In this document: positions 42,690 to 52,600 of the stretch, piece after piece | How the letters are laid out: each line of letters begins with the position of its first letter | Numbering within the stretch: the first letter of the stretch is position 1 | Source: Choristoneura fumiferana | Lineage: Eukaryota > Arthropoda > Insecta > Lepidoptera > Tortricidae | DNA length: 64,000 nucleotides | Direction of reading: 5' to 3' | NCBI RefSeq assembly: GCF_025370935.1 | Contig: NC_133478.1 | Span: 17,500,312 to 17,564,311 of the forward strand | Notes under the pieces: model-generated | Told to the model about the DNA's origin: nothing | Seen by the model: only the letters and a program-made list of their open reading frames with translations | Databases searched by the model: none | Made by a program: the position numbers and the translations under genes

Positions 42690-43330
42690 GCCGTATTATA
42701 GGTATGTCCCTGCGCCAGTTCTCGAAAATGGTCGTGCCACGCTCTATTGGGATCGATCTGTCATCACGCGGACAGGACTATTGTAGCCAATAAGCCTGAT
42801 ATCGTCAAAGTCTAAGAATTACTACATTAATACATTTCCTTACACTGTGATATCGTGCTGACAGATCGAACAAACCGCCAGGCAGTGCTCGTCGACATCA
42901 CCATCCCACATGACGAGAACCTCGTGAAGGCCGAGAAGGACAAACTCAGCAAGTACCTTGACTTGGCTCACGAGGTGACTGCTATGTGGGATGTTGACTC
43001 GAAGATCATTGTCCCGATAGTCGTTTCGGCAAACGGTCTAATAGCGAAGAGTCTCGACCAACATCTCAAGAGACTCGCTAGATGGCTGGATCAAGGGCCA
43101 GATACAGAAGGCGGTACTTCTGGACACGGCACGCTTCGTCCGGAGGTTCCTCACTCTGCGGCCCTGACCACCGGTAGCTTGGGCCCTGCCCCGTTACCGG
43201 CGGCAAATTAGGTTAGGTTTTTATAATATTTTGTATGTACTTTTCTGTATTTTACTTTTTATAACTAAGAATTATAAAAACCTAAACCTAAGAATGAAAG
43301 AAAAATAAATAATATAATAATAAATCGTTA
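42690..43330 (+). mobile_element. Non-LTR retrotransposon C-terminal domain, broken
   Basis: The frame starts YVPAPVLENGRATLYWDRSV, shifts near 42772, resumes at ANKPDIV, is interrupted by an insertion at 42806-42848, then continues LTDRTNRQAVLVDITIPHDE, NLVKAEKDKLSKYLDLAHEV, AMWDVDSKIIVPIVVSANGL and frameshifts again after ARWL. The KPDI...AVLVDITIP pattern resembles the PD-(D/E)XK-type ends of non-LTR polyproteins; that domain assignment is an inference. A 3' tail with AATAAATAATATAATAATAA follows at ~43300. Dead copy without a polymerase core. Confidence 0.8.
42806..42848. mobile_element. 43-bp insertion with 8-bp duplication
   Basis: GATATCGT at 42798-42805 is repeated at 42849-42856. 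Removing one copy and the insert rejoins KPDIV to LTDRT in frame. The ends CAAAGTCTAAGA and (inverted) ACAGTGTAAGGA are faintly alike. An 8-bp duplication suits a hAT-like remnant; the length is extremely short. Confidence 0.7.
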
Positions 43331-43402
43331 TTTTAATAATAAAAGCAATTGTGTGTGTATATATGTGTTATAACGCACATAATATTACTTGATATTTTTT
43401 CT

Positions 43403-43497
43403 TAATGGCTACGGAACCGTATCTTGGGCGTGTCCGACACGCTCTTGTCCGGTTTTTTTTTACTTTTCCCGTGCGAAGCCGGGGCGGGTCGCTAGTA
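43403..43497 (-). mobile_element. Repeat D 5' end joined to a Helitron-like tail
   Basis: 43403-43450 (ATGGCTACGGAACCGTATCT, GGGCGTGTCCGACACGCTC) equals the minus-strand start of repeat D. 43463-43497 (GCGAAGCCGGGGCGGGTCGC then TAGTA) is a plus-strand Helitron-like tail end. Confidence 0.65.
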
Positions 43498-43887
43498 TAT
43501 TATATATATACAAGAATTGCTCGTTTAAAGGTATTAGATTATTATTTTGGAAGATTATTATTACACCTACAAGATTATCAAACAACCACATTGGTACAAA
43601 ACTCGGCTTATTAATTTCGTCAAATTAATATTAACTTCTTAATTAATTTAATTACCGCGGTATTTATTACATTCGCCAATGAACTCGCGGAGCCATATAT
43701 TAATAACATGTGTTGACTTATTAATTTGATTTGCCGCAAGCTATTTCAGAATTTTCAGAACAAATTAGATAACAAGACTAAATTAGAGTACTTAATTAAA
43801 TATATGAATATAAAATAATTTCCATTATTTAGTTCGACATTGCAGATATTATACATATAAAATTCTCTCACACTCACTGGTAGAGAA
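43498..43887. other. No recognised feature
   Basis: AT-rich; TATATA dinucleotide run near 43500. Confidence 0.5.
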
Positions 43888-44316
43888 CAATGAGGGCTAT
43901 CGCGTATGAATTCGCCACTAGAGGCGCTAGTGTAGCGTGAGGTCTCCGAAATGTCAAATCTCATAGTTTTTGAGTGAGCTACGCGGGTTTATTTATAATT
44001 AGAATAATTTTGTGAATATTTTGCAATATCTGATATTAATTATGGCAAATGTGCGTTCCGGGGCAATGAATGTCTGTGTTTTGAGACAGTTTTGTCTTTC
44101 GGAAACCTTTGTCCTCCCTTTTTTCCGAACAAAACGGGGGCTATGCAACACTGTGGCATGCTCGATATTTTTATGGTACGGTTTTAAGGTGTATTAAATA
44201 TGATTTTAATCTAAACTTTGTTTTCACGCCCGTAATAACAGACTTTGAAATCCATACTTAAAAACCTCACGCAACAGTGCGCCATCTAGTGAGATAAAAA
44301 ACGATAGCCCTCATTG
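43888..44316 (-). mobile_element. TIR element E, copy 2
   Basis: Same ends and body as 24940-25346 but inverted: CAATGAGGGCTATCG, GAGGCGCTAGTGTAGCGTGA, CAGTTTTGTCTTTCGGAAAC, ACTTTGTTTTCACGCCCGTA, CGATAGCCCTCATTG. It is 22 bp longer through small indels. No target duplication is obvious. Confidence 0.85.
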
Positions 44317-44639
44317 GTTAACCCTTTTCCGGGCCCCGCAAATTTAGATACGAGTAAGTACCCTACCACAAAATGAATCATAGTTTTATATTGTTTACCT
44401 ATGAGGGATCAATTTAAAAATGAATAATATTTCTAACGGCTCTAATTAATTTTGTACCATTCTAAATTTGGCAAGCTTGAATATTTGTGCAGGTACCAAC
44501 AGCCAAATATGTGGTCTACCACCCTAAAATTAAAACAATAATGCCAATAGACGTGCCCGCCATGACTATCTCCACTCTTTATACTCGTGTCGTTCATGTA
44601 GTGCGCGTATCATTTCCTCAATTTATGCATTTATGTCAT
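44317..44639. other. No recognised feature
   Basis: Nothing supported. Confidence 0.5.
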
Positions 44640-44885
44640 CCACTCCGTTTACCTTTACTTGCCCGAATTTCCCTTGCCATACCATCGTTTGCCATAAAAT
44701 ATATAGAACCGTGCTGTTTTCAGGATTTTTTTAAATGTCATCATATATAATGCAGTAGGTTAGGTTAGTTTAATATCAACTCTGAAGAAATTACTATTTC
44801 AGAAATAAATTACTTTATGGCAAATGAAAATTCTATAAAACAATACATTCGGGCATATGAAATTCGGGCAAACGATAGAGACCCC
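44640..44885. repeat. Inverted word array (GGGCAAA / ATTCGGGCA)
   Basis: The left part 44657-44700 (TTGCCCGAATTTCCCTTGCC, ATCGTTTGCCATAAAA) is mirrored by 44814-44878 (TTTATGGCAAATGAAAA, CATTCGGGCATATGAAATTC, GGGCAAACGATAG). The words repeat within each arm as well as between arms. Confidence 0.65.
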
Positions 44886-45503
44886 ATCCACTCTATATAC
44901 CTACTCTGTTTCGTCTTCATATACGTGTTCCACAGGTCGGCCTCAGTTGGTTTTGGCAGAATATCAGCGCTGCGGTCTCCGCAGCTTTATGTTGAGTCAG
45001 CACCTTTCTTTTCACGACACTTGGCACCCATAGCTTAGATACAGCATTTTTTTTTACATTAAACTTGAAAGGTCGACTTTAGCGACAAATTGATAGACCA
45101 CTTATTTGGCTGATAGGTATTATATATAGGTACTCGTATGGTTGCTGTATGCACTATTCCTGGGAAAGAGTTAAAATATCAACTTTGTTGTCGAACATAC
45201 TTAAATGTGTTAGGATCTTTTCTGTGCCTATCCAAAATGGGTTTTAATCGGTTATTAGTATTTGGAAAATATTAATAACCAGGTAAATATTAACTTAATA
45301 AGTGAGGTCTCACGCTATTATCTTATTGTTTAATTAATTATGTGCAATCAATATAATATTAAAACCAACAACCACAAAAGGATATTCAAATTTCAATTAT
45401 TTTATTAAAATGTGGTTAATACATACATAGTTGGCTTCATAGATACCCAGTTATATATTTTAAAGGCGCACATATTACATAGGTACATTGTACATTCAAT
45501 ACA
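44886..45503. other. No recognised feature
   Basis: Nothing supported; AT-rich. Confidence 0.5.
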
Positions 45504-45735
45504 CACACACACACACACACACACATCACGCCTGTATTCCCACATGGGGCAGGCAGAGCACACGCGAAACGCACTTTTTGCAATTTTAGGTTTAAAATTT
45601 TACAAAAACGGTACAATAGTGACAGGTTGCTAGCCTGTCGCCTACGGTATATCTTAACCTATATCCTTTGTCGCCTCTTACGACATCGACGGAAGAAATG
45701 GAGAGGTGTAATTCTAACCCGACACCATTCACATC
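45504..45735 (-). mobile_element. Dispersed SINE-like repeat with (CA)n end
   Basis: A 24-base CA/AC microsatellite (45504-45527) leads directly into CACGCCTGTATTCCCACATG, GGGCAGGCAGAGCACACGCG, AGTGACAGGTTGCTAGCCTG and GACGGAAGAAATGGAGAGG. This order is typical of a common lepidopteran repeat whose 3' end carries the microsatellite. Confidence 0.65.
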
Positions 45736-45799
45736 GTATAGATCGTAGGCATATCACAAAAAAAGTTTGATTCACCTGATCTTTGACTAAAACATATCT

Positions 45800-46012
45800 T
45801 TTTACAAGCTTTTATTTAGTTTCACCTGTCCCGTTGTGTCTGTAATCAAATCTTGCAAGTTAAATTTGACCAACTTCCAGTAGTCAGATTGACTTGAAAT
45901 TTGAAATAATTATGTAAATCGCGTGACAATACAATAATCTAGTAGTGACATCCTGGTAGTCCAGCCAGGATCGTCTCCGCAGGACGGAACTCTTCAACGG
46001 TTAATAGCGTCG
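45800..46012 (-). repeat. Repeat G, copy 2
   Basis: CTTTTATTTAGTTTCACCTG, CAGATTGACTTGAAATTTG, CAGCCAGGATCGTCTCCGC, AACTCTTCAACGGTTAATAG: the reverse complement of the 26861 copy and longer on one side. Confidence 0.7.
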
Positions 46013-46731
46013 ACTTAAAATTTGTTATGCAAATGTAGTTAGGGTGACAATGCAATTACAGTCAACAAAAAGTACAGTGAGCAAAAAAGCTTGTATTCAA
46101 AATTATTTTTTTATGGTTAGGTTATTTTCTAGTTGATTGTTTTTTTTTATATTCACAATATCTTTAAACGAGTATTTGATATCGCAAGACAACCAGTGGA
46201 TGCAAGTAGTGCCCGGTGTTCAACAGTGGACGTCTTCCCGCCTTTGATGACCTATATATGTCAATCACTCGCATCGCAGTTTGACACCCATTAGCATAGC
46301 TTTTTTGTAGGCTAGGTTATAGCTTATCCACATAAAGCCCACGTCAAATTTCGAATTTTGAAATTTGAAACTTAATGTCAATCAGTAGGTAAATGTTGAC
46401 ATTGGCTTTGACGTATACGTATGTCCTACATTTAGTACGTTGGGGCTTACGAGACTAAAGGGAATGTCTTAAGTGACTTCATTCTCAGGCTTTTGAGAAA
46501 GAAACGAGGAAGAAAATAAAAAAATATCATGCAATGAATAGACCGTCAGTTGCGGCTCTCATAACAATCCGATTACAATCATTCAATATTATTTATTTGT
46601 ATACAACGGCATGACACTGGACTCATCAAAACTGTGAAGTCATCGATGTACACGGCATATTACGAACCATGCTATGAAGCAGTGACGGATGAGAGCAACA
46701 ACCTTTAATTTATTTAAAATAATTAACGTTT
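46013..46731. other. LINE scrap at 46181-46250, otherwise nothing
   Basis: 46181-46250 (ATCGCAAGACAACCAGTGGA, TTCAACAGTGGACGTCTTCC) is a piece of the reverse transcriptase C-terminal tail family (compare NRWMQVAS at 37170). The rest is unassigned. Confidence 0.5.
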
Positions 46732-46838
46732 CCCAATCCGCACTGGGCCCGCGTGGGAACTATGGCCCAAGCCCTCTTGTTCTGAGAGGAGGCCTGTGCC
46801 CAGCAGTGGGACGTATATAGGCTGGGATGATGATGATG
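46732..46838 (+). mobile_element. GAT-tailed SINE with 11-bp target duplication
   Basis: AATTAACGTTT at 46721-46731 and 46839-46849. The body is an almost consensus 3' third (CCAATCCGCACTGGGCCCGC, GGAGGCCTGTGCCCAGCAGT, TATATAGGCTGGGATGATG). It looks like the youngest SINE in the window: intact duplication and few mutations. Confidence 0.95.
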
Positions 46839-46849
46839 AATTAACGTTT

Positions 46850-47318
46850 TGCAAAGTTGAAGTCAGGTTATTGTTTCGAAATGCTTATTTTTTATTAAAT
46901 GAAATTAAAACTTATTGCGGTTTAAAATTGCAGTTACATGCTTAAATGTAAGTTTCACTTAACCATACCTTTACCTACAGGTGTACAGTACACGCAGTTA
47001 TACCTAAATAAAATCCAATATAAGGATAGAATAAAATCACTCGTTAAATAATTATGATGAAAATTTCATTCAGTTATTTTTAATATTATGTCATGTTGTT
47101 ACCATTATTTTTTAAATTCAGTCATTTCAATTGGGATAAGGTGGTCCTCGTATCAGAACGTTCTCGTTGACAAAATGTCTGCAAATCTTCACTCTTGACC
47201 ACCCCCGGAGCAATGAGGCCTTAACTTCGATGTAATTAATAAACAATAACCAATTATTAGTATACTACAAGTATTTTATGTCCTTAACCTAGTCCCCGGA
47301 CTGCACAGATTAAAAAAA
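46850..47318. other. No recognised feature
   Basis: AT-rich; nothing supported. Confidence 0.5.
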
Positions 47319-47939
47319 CCGCCCAAGAGCGTGTCAGACACGCCCAAAATAGGGTTCCGTAGCCATTACGAAAAAAATAAGTAATATTTTTCTTAGTATT
47401 TCGTATTTTATACGGAATCTTCCAAGTTAAGGTATATTTTATACCTTAGGCTGCTATTTACTCTTAAACTACTAATAATTATCAAGCAATCTTAGCCGTT
47501 ATAGTTTTCCTTGAAAGTTTGATAAACTTACTACCATTCTGAATTTTTTCAAAATTTTTCACCCACCTGTTTAGATTTTAGAGGGGTTAAAGTTGAATAT
47601 TTTGCAAATAAATCACTGAATCGAAAAATCGTTTTAGCAACCCCGTAATGATTTTGAAAGACCTATCCGACAATACCCCACACTAGAAGTTTGGATGAGA
47701 AAAAAAAATCACCCCCACTTTATGTCTATGGGAGGTACAGTAAAAAATATATGTTTTAAATTTTTATTGTACCATTTTGTCGGTATAGTTTACATACATA
47801 TTCGTGCAAAACTATTGGTTCCTAGCATTGATAGTCCCTGAGCAAAGCCGCGGACGGACGGACAGACGGACAGACAGACAGACATGGCGAAACTATAAGG
47901 GTTCCGTTTTTGCCATTTTGGCCCCGAAACCCTAAAAAA
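47319..47939 (+). mobile_element. Repeat family D, full-length copy
   Basis: Begins CCGCCCAAGAGCGTGTCAGA, continues AGGGTTCCGTAGCCATTACG, CCTTAGGCTGCTATTTACTC, ATCGTTTTAGCAACCCCGTA, AATACCCCACACTAGAAG, GCAAAGCCGCGGACGGACGG, and ends ATGGCGAAACTATAAGGGTT, CCCGAAACCCTAAAAAAG. At ~620 bp it is the reference for the other D copies here. No frame; an A-rich 3' end suggests retroposition but is not proof. Confidence 0.8.
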
Positions 47940-48481
47940 GACGCGGTAGCGTGTCAAACCATGTTCAAGCTAACAGAACTGGCGAGCAGCACCGTGTGTA
48001 TTTTACCCAAGCCATTTGGAGACACTTTTGACCCCCTCATAACTCTTGGACTATTGATGAACGCCGGGACTATAGAAATATGAGTTTACGGTTCTTCAAA
48101 TTTCATACACGTACACCTCAAACATAACTACCTATCTACCGGAGATGATTGTTAATTGATATTGGTGTATTTGCGTTTCTACGGATCAATAAATCAATAA
48201 TAAATAATCGATGCACACCGGAGGAATGCATCCATCATTTTTTTTATCTAAACGAGCTTGCTGTAATAGTTATAATGCAGAGAGACAACCGGACAGACAT
48301 CCTGTCAATATAAGACTATTTCCGTGACAAATGCAATGGGTGTGTTTGTACGAAATATCCTGTTTATGTTTTATACAAATATGAAGAAATGAAGTTGTGA
48401 AGATCGAAATAAGTAATTGGTATTTTAAATAGGATCAACAGATACACTTGTCTTGTTTATTGAGAAACTAGCTGCGTACAA
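47940..48481. other. No recognised feature
   Basis: Nothing supported. Confidence 0.5.
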
Positions 48482-48840
48482 CAGGGGTCGGCAACCTTTT
48501 GGCAGACATGGGCCACATAGTGAAAAAAATAATTAAGGCGGACACTAAGTTCGATGGACACATAGATGACCTTAAGAAGCTGTCAGAGAAAGCCGTGGAA
48601 TATTTTAAGAAATCTAGATTTAAGTTTTAATGTTTAGTTTTCATTTGTATTTCTTGCACAGTTTTGCAGTAATACTTATTCCATACGATAAATAAATAAG
48701 GCGGACCGCACTTTTAAAATAATTTTGTACCTAATAGATATCTATTGTAGGTAGGTACTACATACAAACGATATTACAAAACAGTCGCGGGCCGCAAGGA
48801 AATAGGTCTCGGGCTGCATTACAATATTATCACCCGCCAT
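48482..48840. mobile_element. hAT-like end, interrupted
   Basis: CAGGGGTCGGCAACCTTTTG is a typical hAT terminus. GACATGGGCCACATAGTG, GCGGACCGCAC, GTCGCGGGCCGCAAGGAAAT and GGTCTCGGGCTGCATTAC continue the common pattern of these elements. The far terminus is not identified. Split by a retroposon at 48544-48696. Confidence 0.55.
48544..48696 (+). mobile_element. LINE 3' end with 10-bp target duplication
   Basis: TAAGGCGGAC at 48534-48543 and 48697-48706. The insert encodes TKFDGHIDDLKKLSEKAVEY then FKKSRFKF and a stop at 48628-48630, followed by a ~66-bp 3' UTR ending GATAAATAAA. It could be the last codons of a non-LTR protein or of a retroposed host mRNA; I do not recognise the protein. Confidence 0.8.
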
Positions 48841-48974
48841 TTTTTTAGTCCACTCGCCCGTCTGCCTGTATGTCACAGAGCCGTATCTCAAGAACCGTAA
48901 TAGATCTGTTGACATCGATGTAAGTATAAAGTATATTTCTATTGCCGCTACAACAACACATGATGAAAACAAAA

Positions 48975-49537
48975 ACCAGAAAAGAGCGTGTCGGACACGC
49001 CCAAGATAGGGTTCCGTACCCATTACGAAAAAATCAAGTAATATTTTTCTACTTGTATGGGAGGTAGAGGTACCCTAAAAAAATTTTTTTTTTGTTTTCT
49101 TTATTTAACCACATCGTCGGCTGATATGTATCATCATCATCATCATCCCAGCCTATATACGCCCCACTGCTGGGCACAGGCCTCCTCTCAGAACAAGAGG
49201 GCTTGGGCCATAGTTCCCACGCGAGCCCAGTGCGGATTGGGAACTTCACACGCACCATTGAATTGCTTCGCAGGTTTGTGCAGGTTTCCTCACGATGTTT
49301 TCCTTCACCGCAAATCTCGTGGTAAATTTCAAATGTAATTCCGCACATGAATTTCGAAAAACTCAGAGGTGCGAGCCGGGGTTTGAACCCACTGATACTA
49401 ATATGTATATTTATGCCAAATTACAGTTTTCTAGTACTAACGGTCTCCGAGCTTAGGCTTAGCCGCGGACAGACAGAGAGCCGTACAGACATGGCGAAAC
49501 TATAAGGGTTCCTATTTGACTACGGAACCCTAAAAAG
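48975..49537 (+). mobile_element. Repeat family D, internally deleted and interrupted
   Basis: 48975-49131 has CCAGAAAAGAGCGTGTCGGA, TAGGGTTCCGTACCCATTAC and, after a deletion, ATGGGAGGTAGAGGTACCC. 49401-49537 resumes with TTACAGTTTTCTAGTACTAA, AGCCGCGGACAGACAGAG, CATGGCGAAACTATAAGGG and ends CTACGGAACCCTAAAAAG. The SINE at 49132-49400 lies between. Confidence 0.8.
49132..49400 (-). mobile_element. tRNA-derived GAT-tailed SINE nested in repeat D
   Basis: ATATGTAT at 49124-49131 and 49401-49408 is the target duplication. From tail to head: CATCATCATCATCCCAGCC, CCACTGCTGGGCACAGGCCT, GCCCAGTGCGGATTGGGAAC, GCACCATTGAATTGCTTCGC, CACGATGTTTTCCTTCACCG, CACATGAATTTCGAAAAACT, AGCCGGGGTTTGAACCCACT (B-box). 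The A-box half of the head is missing. Confidence 0.95.
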
Positions 49538-49950
49538 GGGGTCCGAAACAACTATTATTAAATGACCCCACACTGCGTACATATCGATTAGAAGCAGGGT
49601 TTTGCTAACAATAAAAATTTGAAACGATCCCTTAAAAAAACATACCTACGTATAAAATTGTACGGAATCCTCGGTGCGTAAGTTCGAATACGTACTTAGC
49701 CTGTTTTTCTGTGTTTGATTACATACTGTATGAATTTCTTTTAGTCGTGGTACAACAATATAGTTTAATAATTAAACCTGCATTCATAACTTTTTTTCTT
49801 CGATTTTGTCGCTTAGGTCGTTATTGCATAACGCAGTCCAATTAGGTAACTATTTTGTTGAAATCAGTATGTTATAATTTGCGGTTTCCATAATAATATA
49901 TTTAGTTCATGATTTAATTTTAATAATTACATAGATCATCAAAGTTCAAT
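49538..49950. other. No recognised feature
   Basis: AT-rich; nothing supported. Confidence 0.5.
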
Positions 49951-50136
49951 ATCTCAAAAACGGCTAAACCGATTTTGATGGAAAATGTCTTAGAACAATC
50001 GCTAGGAAACCAAATCTCAAATAAAAAAAACCGCATTCAAATCGGTACACCCGTTTAAGAGCTGCGGTGGCACTGACAGACACACACATAGGGGTCAAAC
50101 TTATAACACCCCTCTTTTTGCGTCGGGGGTTAAAAA
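49951..50136 (+). mobile_element. Repeat family B, good copy
   Basis: ATCTCAAAAACGGCTAAACC, GATTTTGATGGAAAATGTC, AAAACCGCATTCAAATCGGT, CCGTTTAAGAGCTGCGGTGG, CAGACACACACATAGGGGTC, TTTTTGCGTCGGGGGTTAAA. Best preserved of the three B copies. Confidence 0.8.
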
Positions 50137-50205
50137 TGATGATAAATGTATTTTAGTAAATTATAATTTCGCTGCTCAGACAGCACACCTAGCGCAAAAG
50201 GTGTA

Positions 50206-50932
50206 GGGTCATGTGTCCAACAATGAAACTTAGGTACACAGTGAAACATTGCGATATTTCTAAAGTGCGACGTTGCCAGATCGTGCACTATATCGCGTAA
50301 GGACACCCTTGAGAACCCCCACTGTACTTAGTTTGCACCGGCGTCACGTGGAGGAAAACGTGTCAACGGAACTTTTTCAGTATTATTGGCACAAAAGTAA
50401 ATATTTTTAGCATTTTTTGTAGATTTTTCATTAAATTATGGTAATAAATGCAGCATATTTGATACTTTTCTAATATTAAACATATTTCGTAGATTATAGT
50501 GGACTAGATCACGTGTTAGTGGCACAATTTAGCAGGCAAAAATTCGAAGTTAATATAAAATACCTTAGGTAGTCAACAATGAAACATATCACGTTTCATT
50601 GTTAAATATACAATGTTTCATTCTGTACACCACTGTGGATACAGTGAAACATTTCCTATTTTTTAATCTTTTCTATTTCTTATTTTTTTGATGACTTACC
50701 TATTACACATTCCTAAAGAGTACTATATATGCAGAGGTGTCTTTACCTATAGTGCAGGCAGGGTGTGCGTCGCACACGGGCGCTACATGGGCTAAAGACG
50801 CCGCTGTGTATATGTCACCCGAAACCCAATAAAATTACCTAAGTACTGTAAAAAATTCAGACTTCTATCTGTCAAAACAAAAGATTTCTGAGATTTTGAA
50901 TTTTATGTGTTTCATTATTGGACACTTAACCC
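50206..50932. mobile_element. TIR element (GGGTCATGTGTCCAACAATG) with internal subrepeats
   Basis: Left end GGGTCATGTGTCCAACAATG then AAAC; the right end's reverse complement is GGGTTAAGTGTCCAATAATG then AAAC. TA flanks both sides (50204-50205, 50933-50934). The word ACAATGAAAC or GTTTCATTGT recurs inside (50221, ~50239, 50575, 50593, ~50611, ~50637). One pair forms a hairpin (50575-50585/50593-50603). Non-coding, 727 bp; TA duplication suggests Tc1/mariner. Confidence 0.7.
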
Positions 50933-51674
50933 TAGTATATGCGCGTACGCATCTACTTACCTACTTACTTAGTTACTTTAATTTTATAGAAGGTTGAGAC
51001 GTAATAGTGTCACTGTAAAACATCGTAACATTACAAAGTATATCTTGTTAAATTTATTTTTAAGCTCAGGTCAACAGAGTTCAAATATATTGATTACTTA
51101 TACATATACAGAAGCTATTATCGAAACAAAAACACTTCATTCGTGAGACCCTGGTTCGTTAAGATAATTTTAATGACATCGTTACTAAATTTAATGGCAT
51201 GATATCAATCACAGTCTAAATAAGCTTGACACTTGCATTGAACTGTCTTTAACAAATGAGCGAAACAGGAAAATTAGATAAAGAAAAGACAAAAGGCGTC
51301 AGTGCCAATGATGATCAATGAATATCCCCAGTACCTTCTACATACCACCATTTCATTCTGGCGCATTAAAACCTATCTTATACACCCACCAGTACTTTTC
51401 AATTACAACTTGAACCAATTAAAATGTTTAATTTGAAAACTAATTACTAAAAAACCGGCCCAATCAAGGTGTAACCAAGTGGCCGGGATGAAGAGGCCAC
51501 TCTACTTCTCAAGACTGACCTGAGCATACTTTAACAACCCCAAAGTACCCTCGTTGTCAACCGCAGACTTGCAAATCTCAGACCCGATATCAGGGATCCT
51601 GGGAAATCTAATTTAGTGAAGTCCATTTAGGTACTCATTTAGACTACTTAGCTAAACATAATAAGCTGTAATGA
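50933..51674. other. No recognised feature
   Basis: 51475-51600 is somewhat GC-richer and unique-looking; nothing supported. Confidence 0.45.
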
Positions 51675-52302
51675 TTTTTAGGGTTCCGTAGCCAAAATGG
51701 CAATACAAGAACCCTTCATTGTTTCGCCATGTCTGTCTATCTGTCCGTCCGCGGCTTTGCTCAGCGACTATCAATGCTAGAAAGCCGTATTTTTTCACGA
51801 ATATATATGAAAACTATGCCGACCAAATGGTACAAAAAAAAAATAAAAAAAACTTTTTTAGTGTACCTCCCATAGACGTAAAGAAGGGTAGATTTTTTTT
51901 CGCATCCAACCTTGTAGTGTGGGGTATCGTTGGATAGGTCTTTTAAAACCAATAGGGGTTGCTAAAACGATTTTTCGATTCAATGATTTGTTTGCAAAAT
52001 ATTCAACTTTAAAGTGAAAAATTTCATTAAAATCGAGCGTCAACTAAAATCTAAACCGGTTGGTGGAAAAATTTGAAAAAAATCAGGATTATAATGAGTA
52101 TATATCAAACTTACAAGGAAAACTATAACGGTTAAGTTTTATTGAGAATTATTAGTAAGTAGTTTAAGAGTAAATAGCAGCCTAAGGTATAAAATGTACC
52201 TAAACTTGGAATATTCCGTACAAAATACGAAATCCTTAGAAAAATATTACTTAATTTTTTCCTAATGGCTACGGAACCCTATATCGGGCGTGTCCGATAC
52301 GC
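51675..52302 (-). mobile_element. Repeat family D, full-length inverted copy
   Basis: The reverse complement of 47319-47939: TTAGGGTTCCGTAGCCAAAA, GTTTCGCCATGTCTGTCTAT, TAGTGTGGGGTATCGTTGG, GCTAAAACGATTTTTCGATT, GGGCGTGTCCGATACGC. Confidence 0.85.
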
Positions 52303-52600
52303 TTTAGCAACCCCCTAATGGTGTTAAAAGACCTATCCAAAGATACCCCACACTATAGGGTTGGATGAGAAAAAAAAACACCCCCATTTTACGTCTATGG
52401 GAGGCACTCAAAAAACTTTTTTTTTTAAATTGTCAATGTACCATTTTGTCGGCATAGTTTTCATATATACCCGTGCAAAATTACAGCTTTCTAGCATTGA
52501 TAGTCCCTGAGCAAAGCCGCGAACGGACAGACAGACAAACAGACATGGCGAAACTATAAGGGTTCCGTTTTTGCCATTTTGGCTCCGGAACCCTAAAAAA
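52303..52600 (+). mobile_element. Repeat family D, 5'-truncated, head-to-head with the previous copy
   Basis: Starts mid-element at TTTAGCAACCCCCTAATGG and runs to GCTCCGGAACCCTAAAAAAC. It adjoins the start of the inverted copy with no spacer. Confidence 0.85.
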
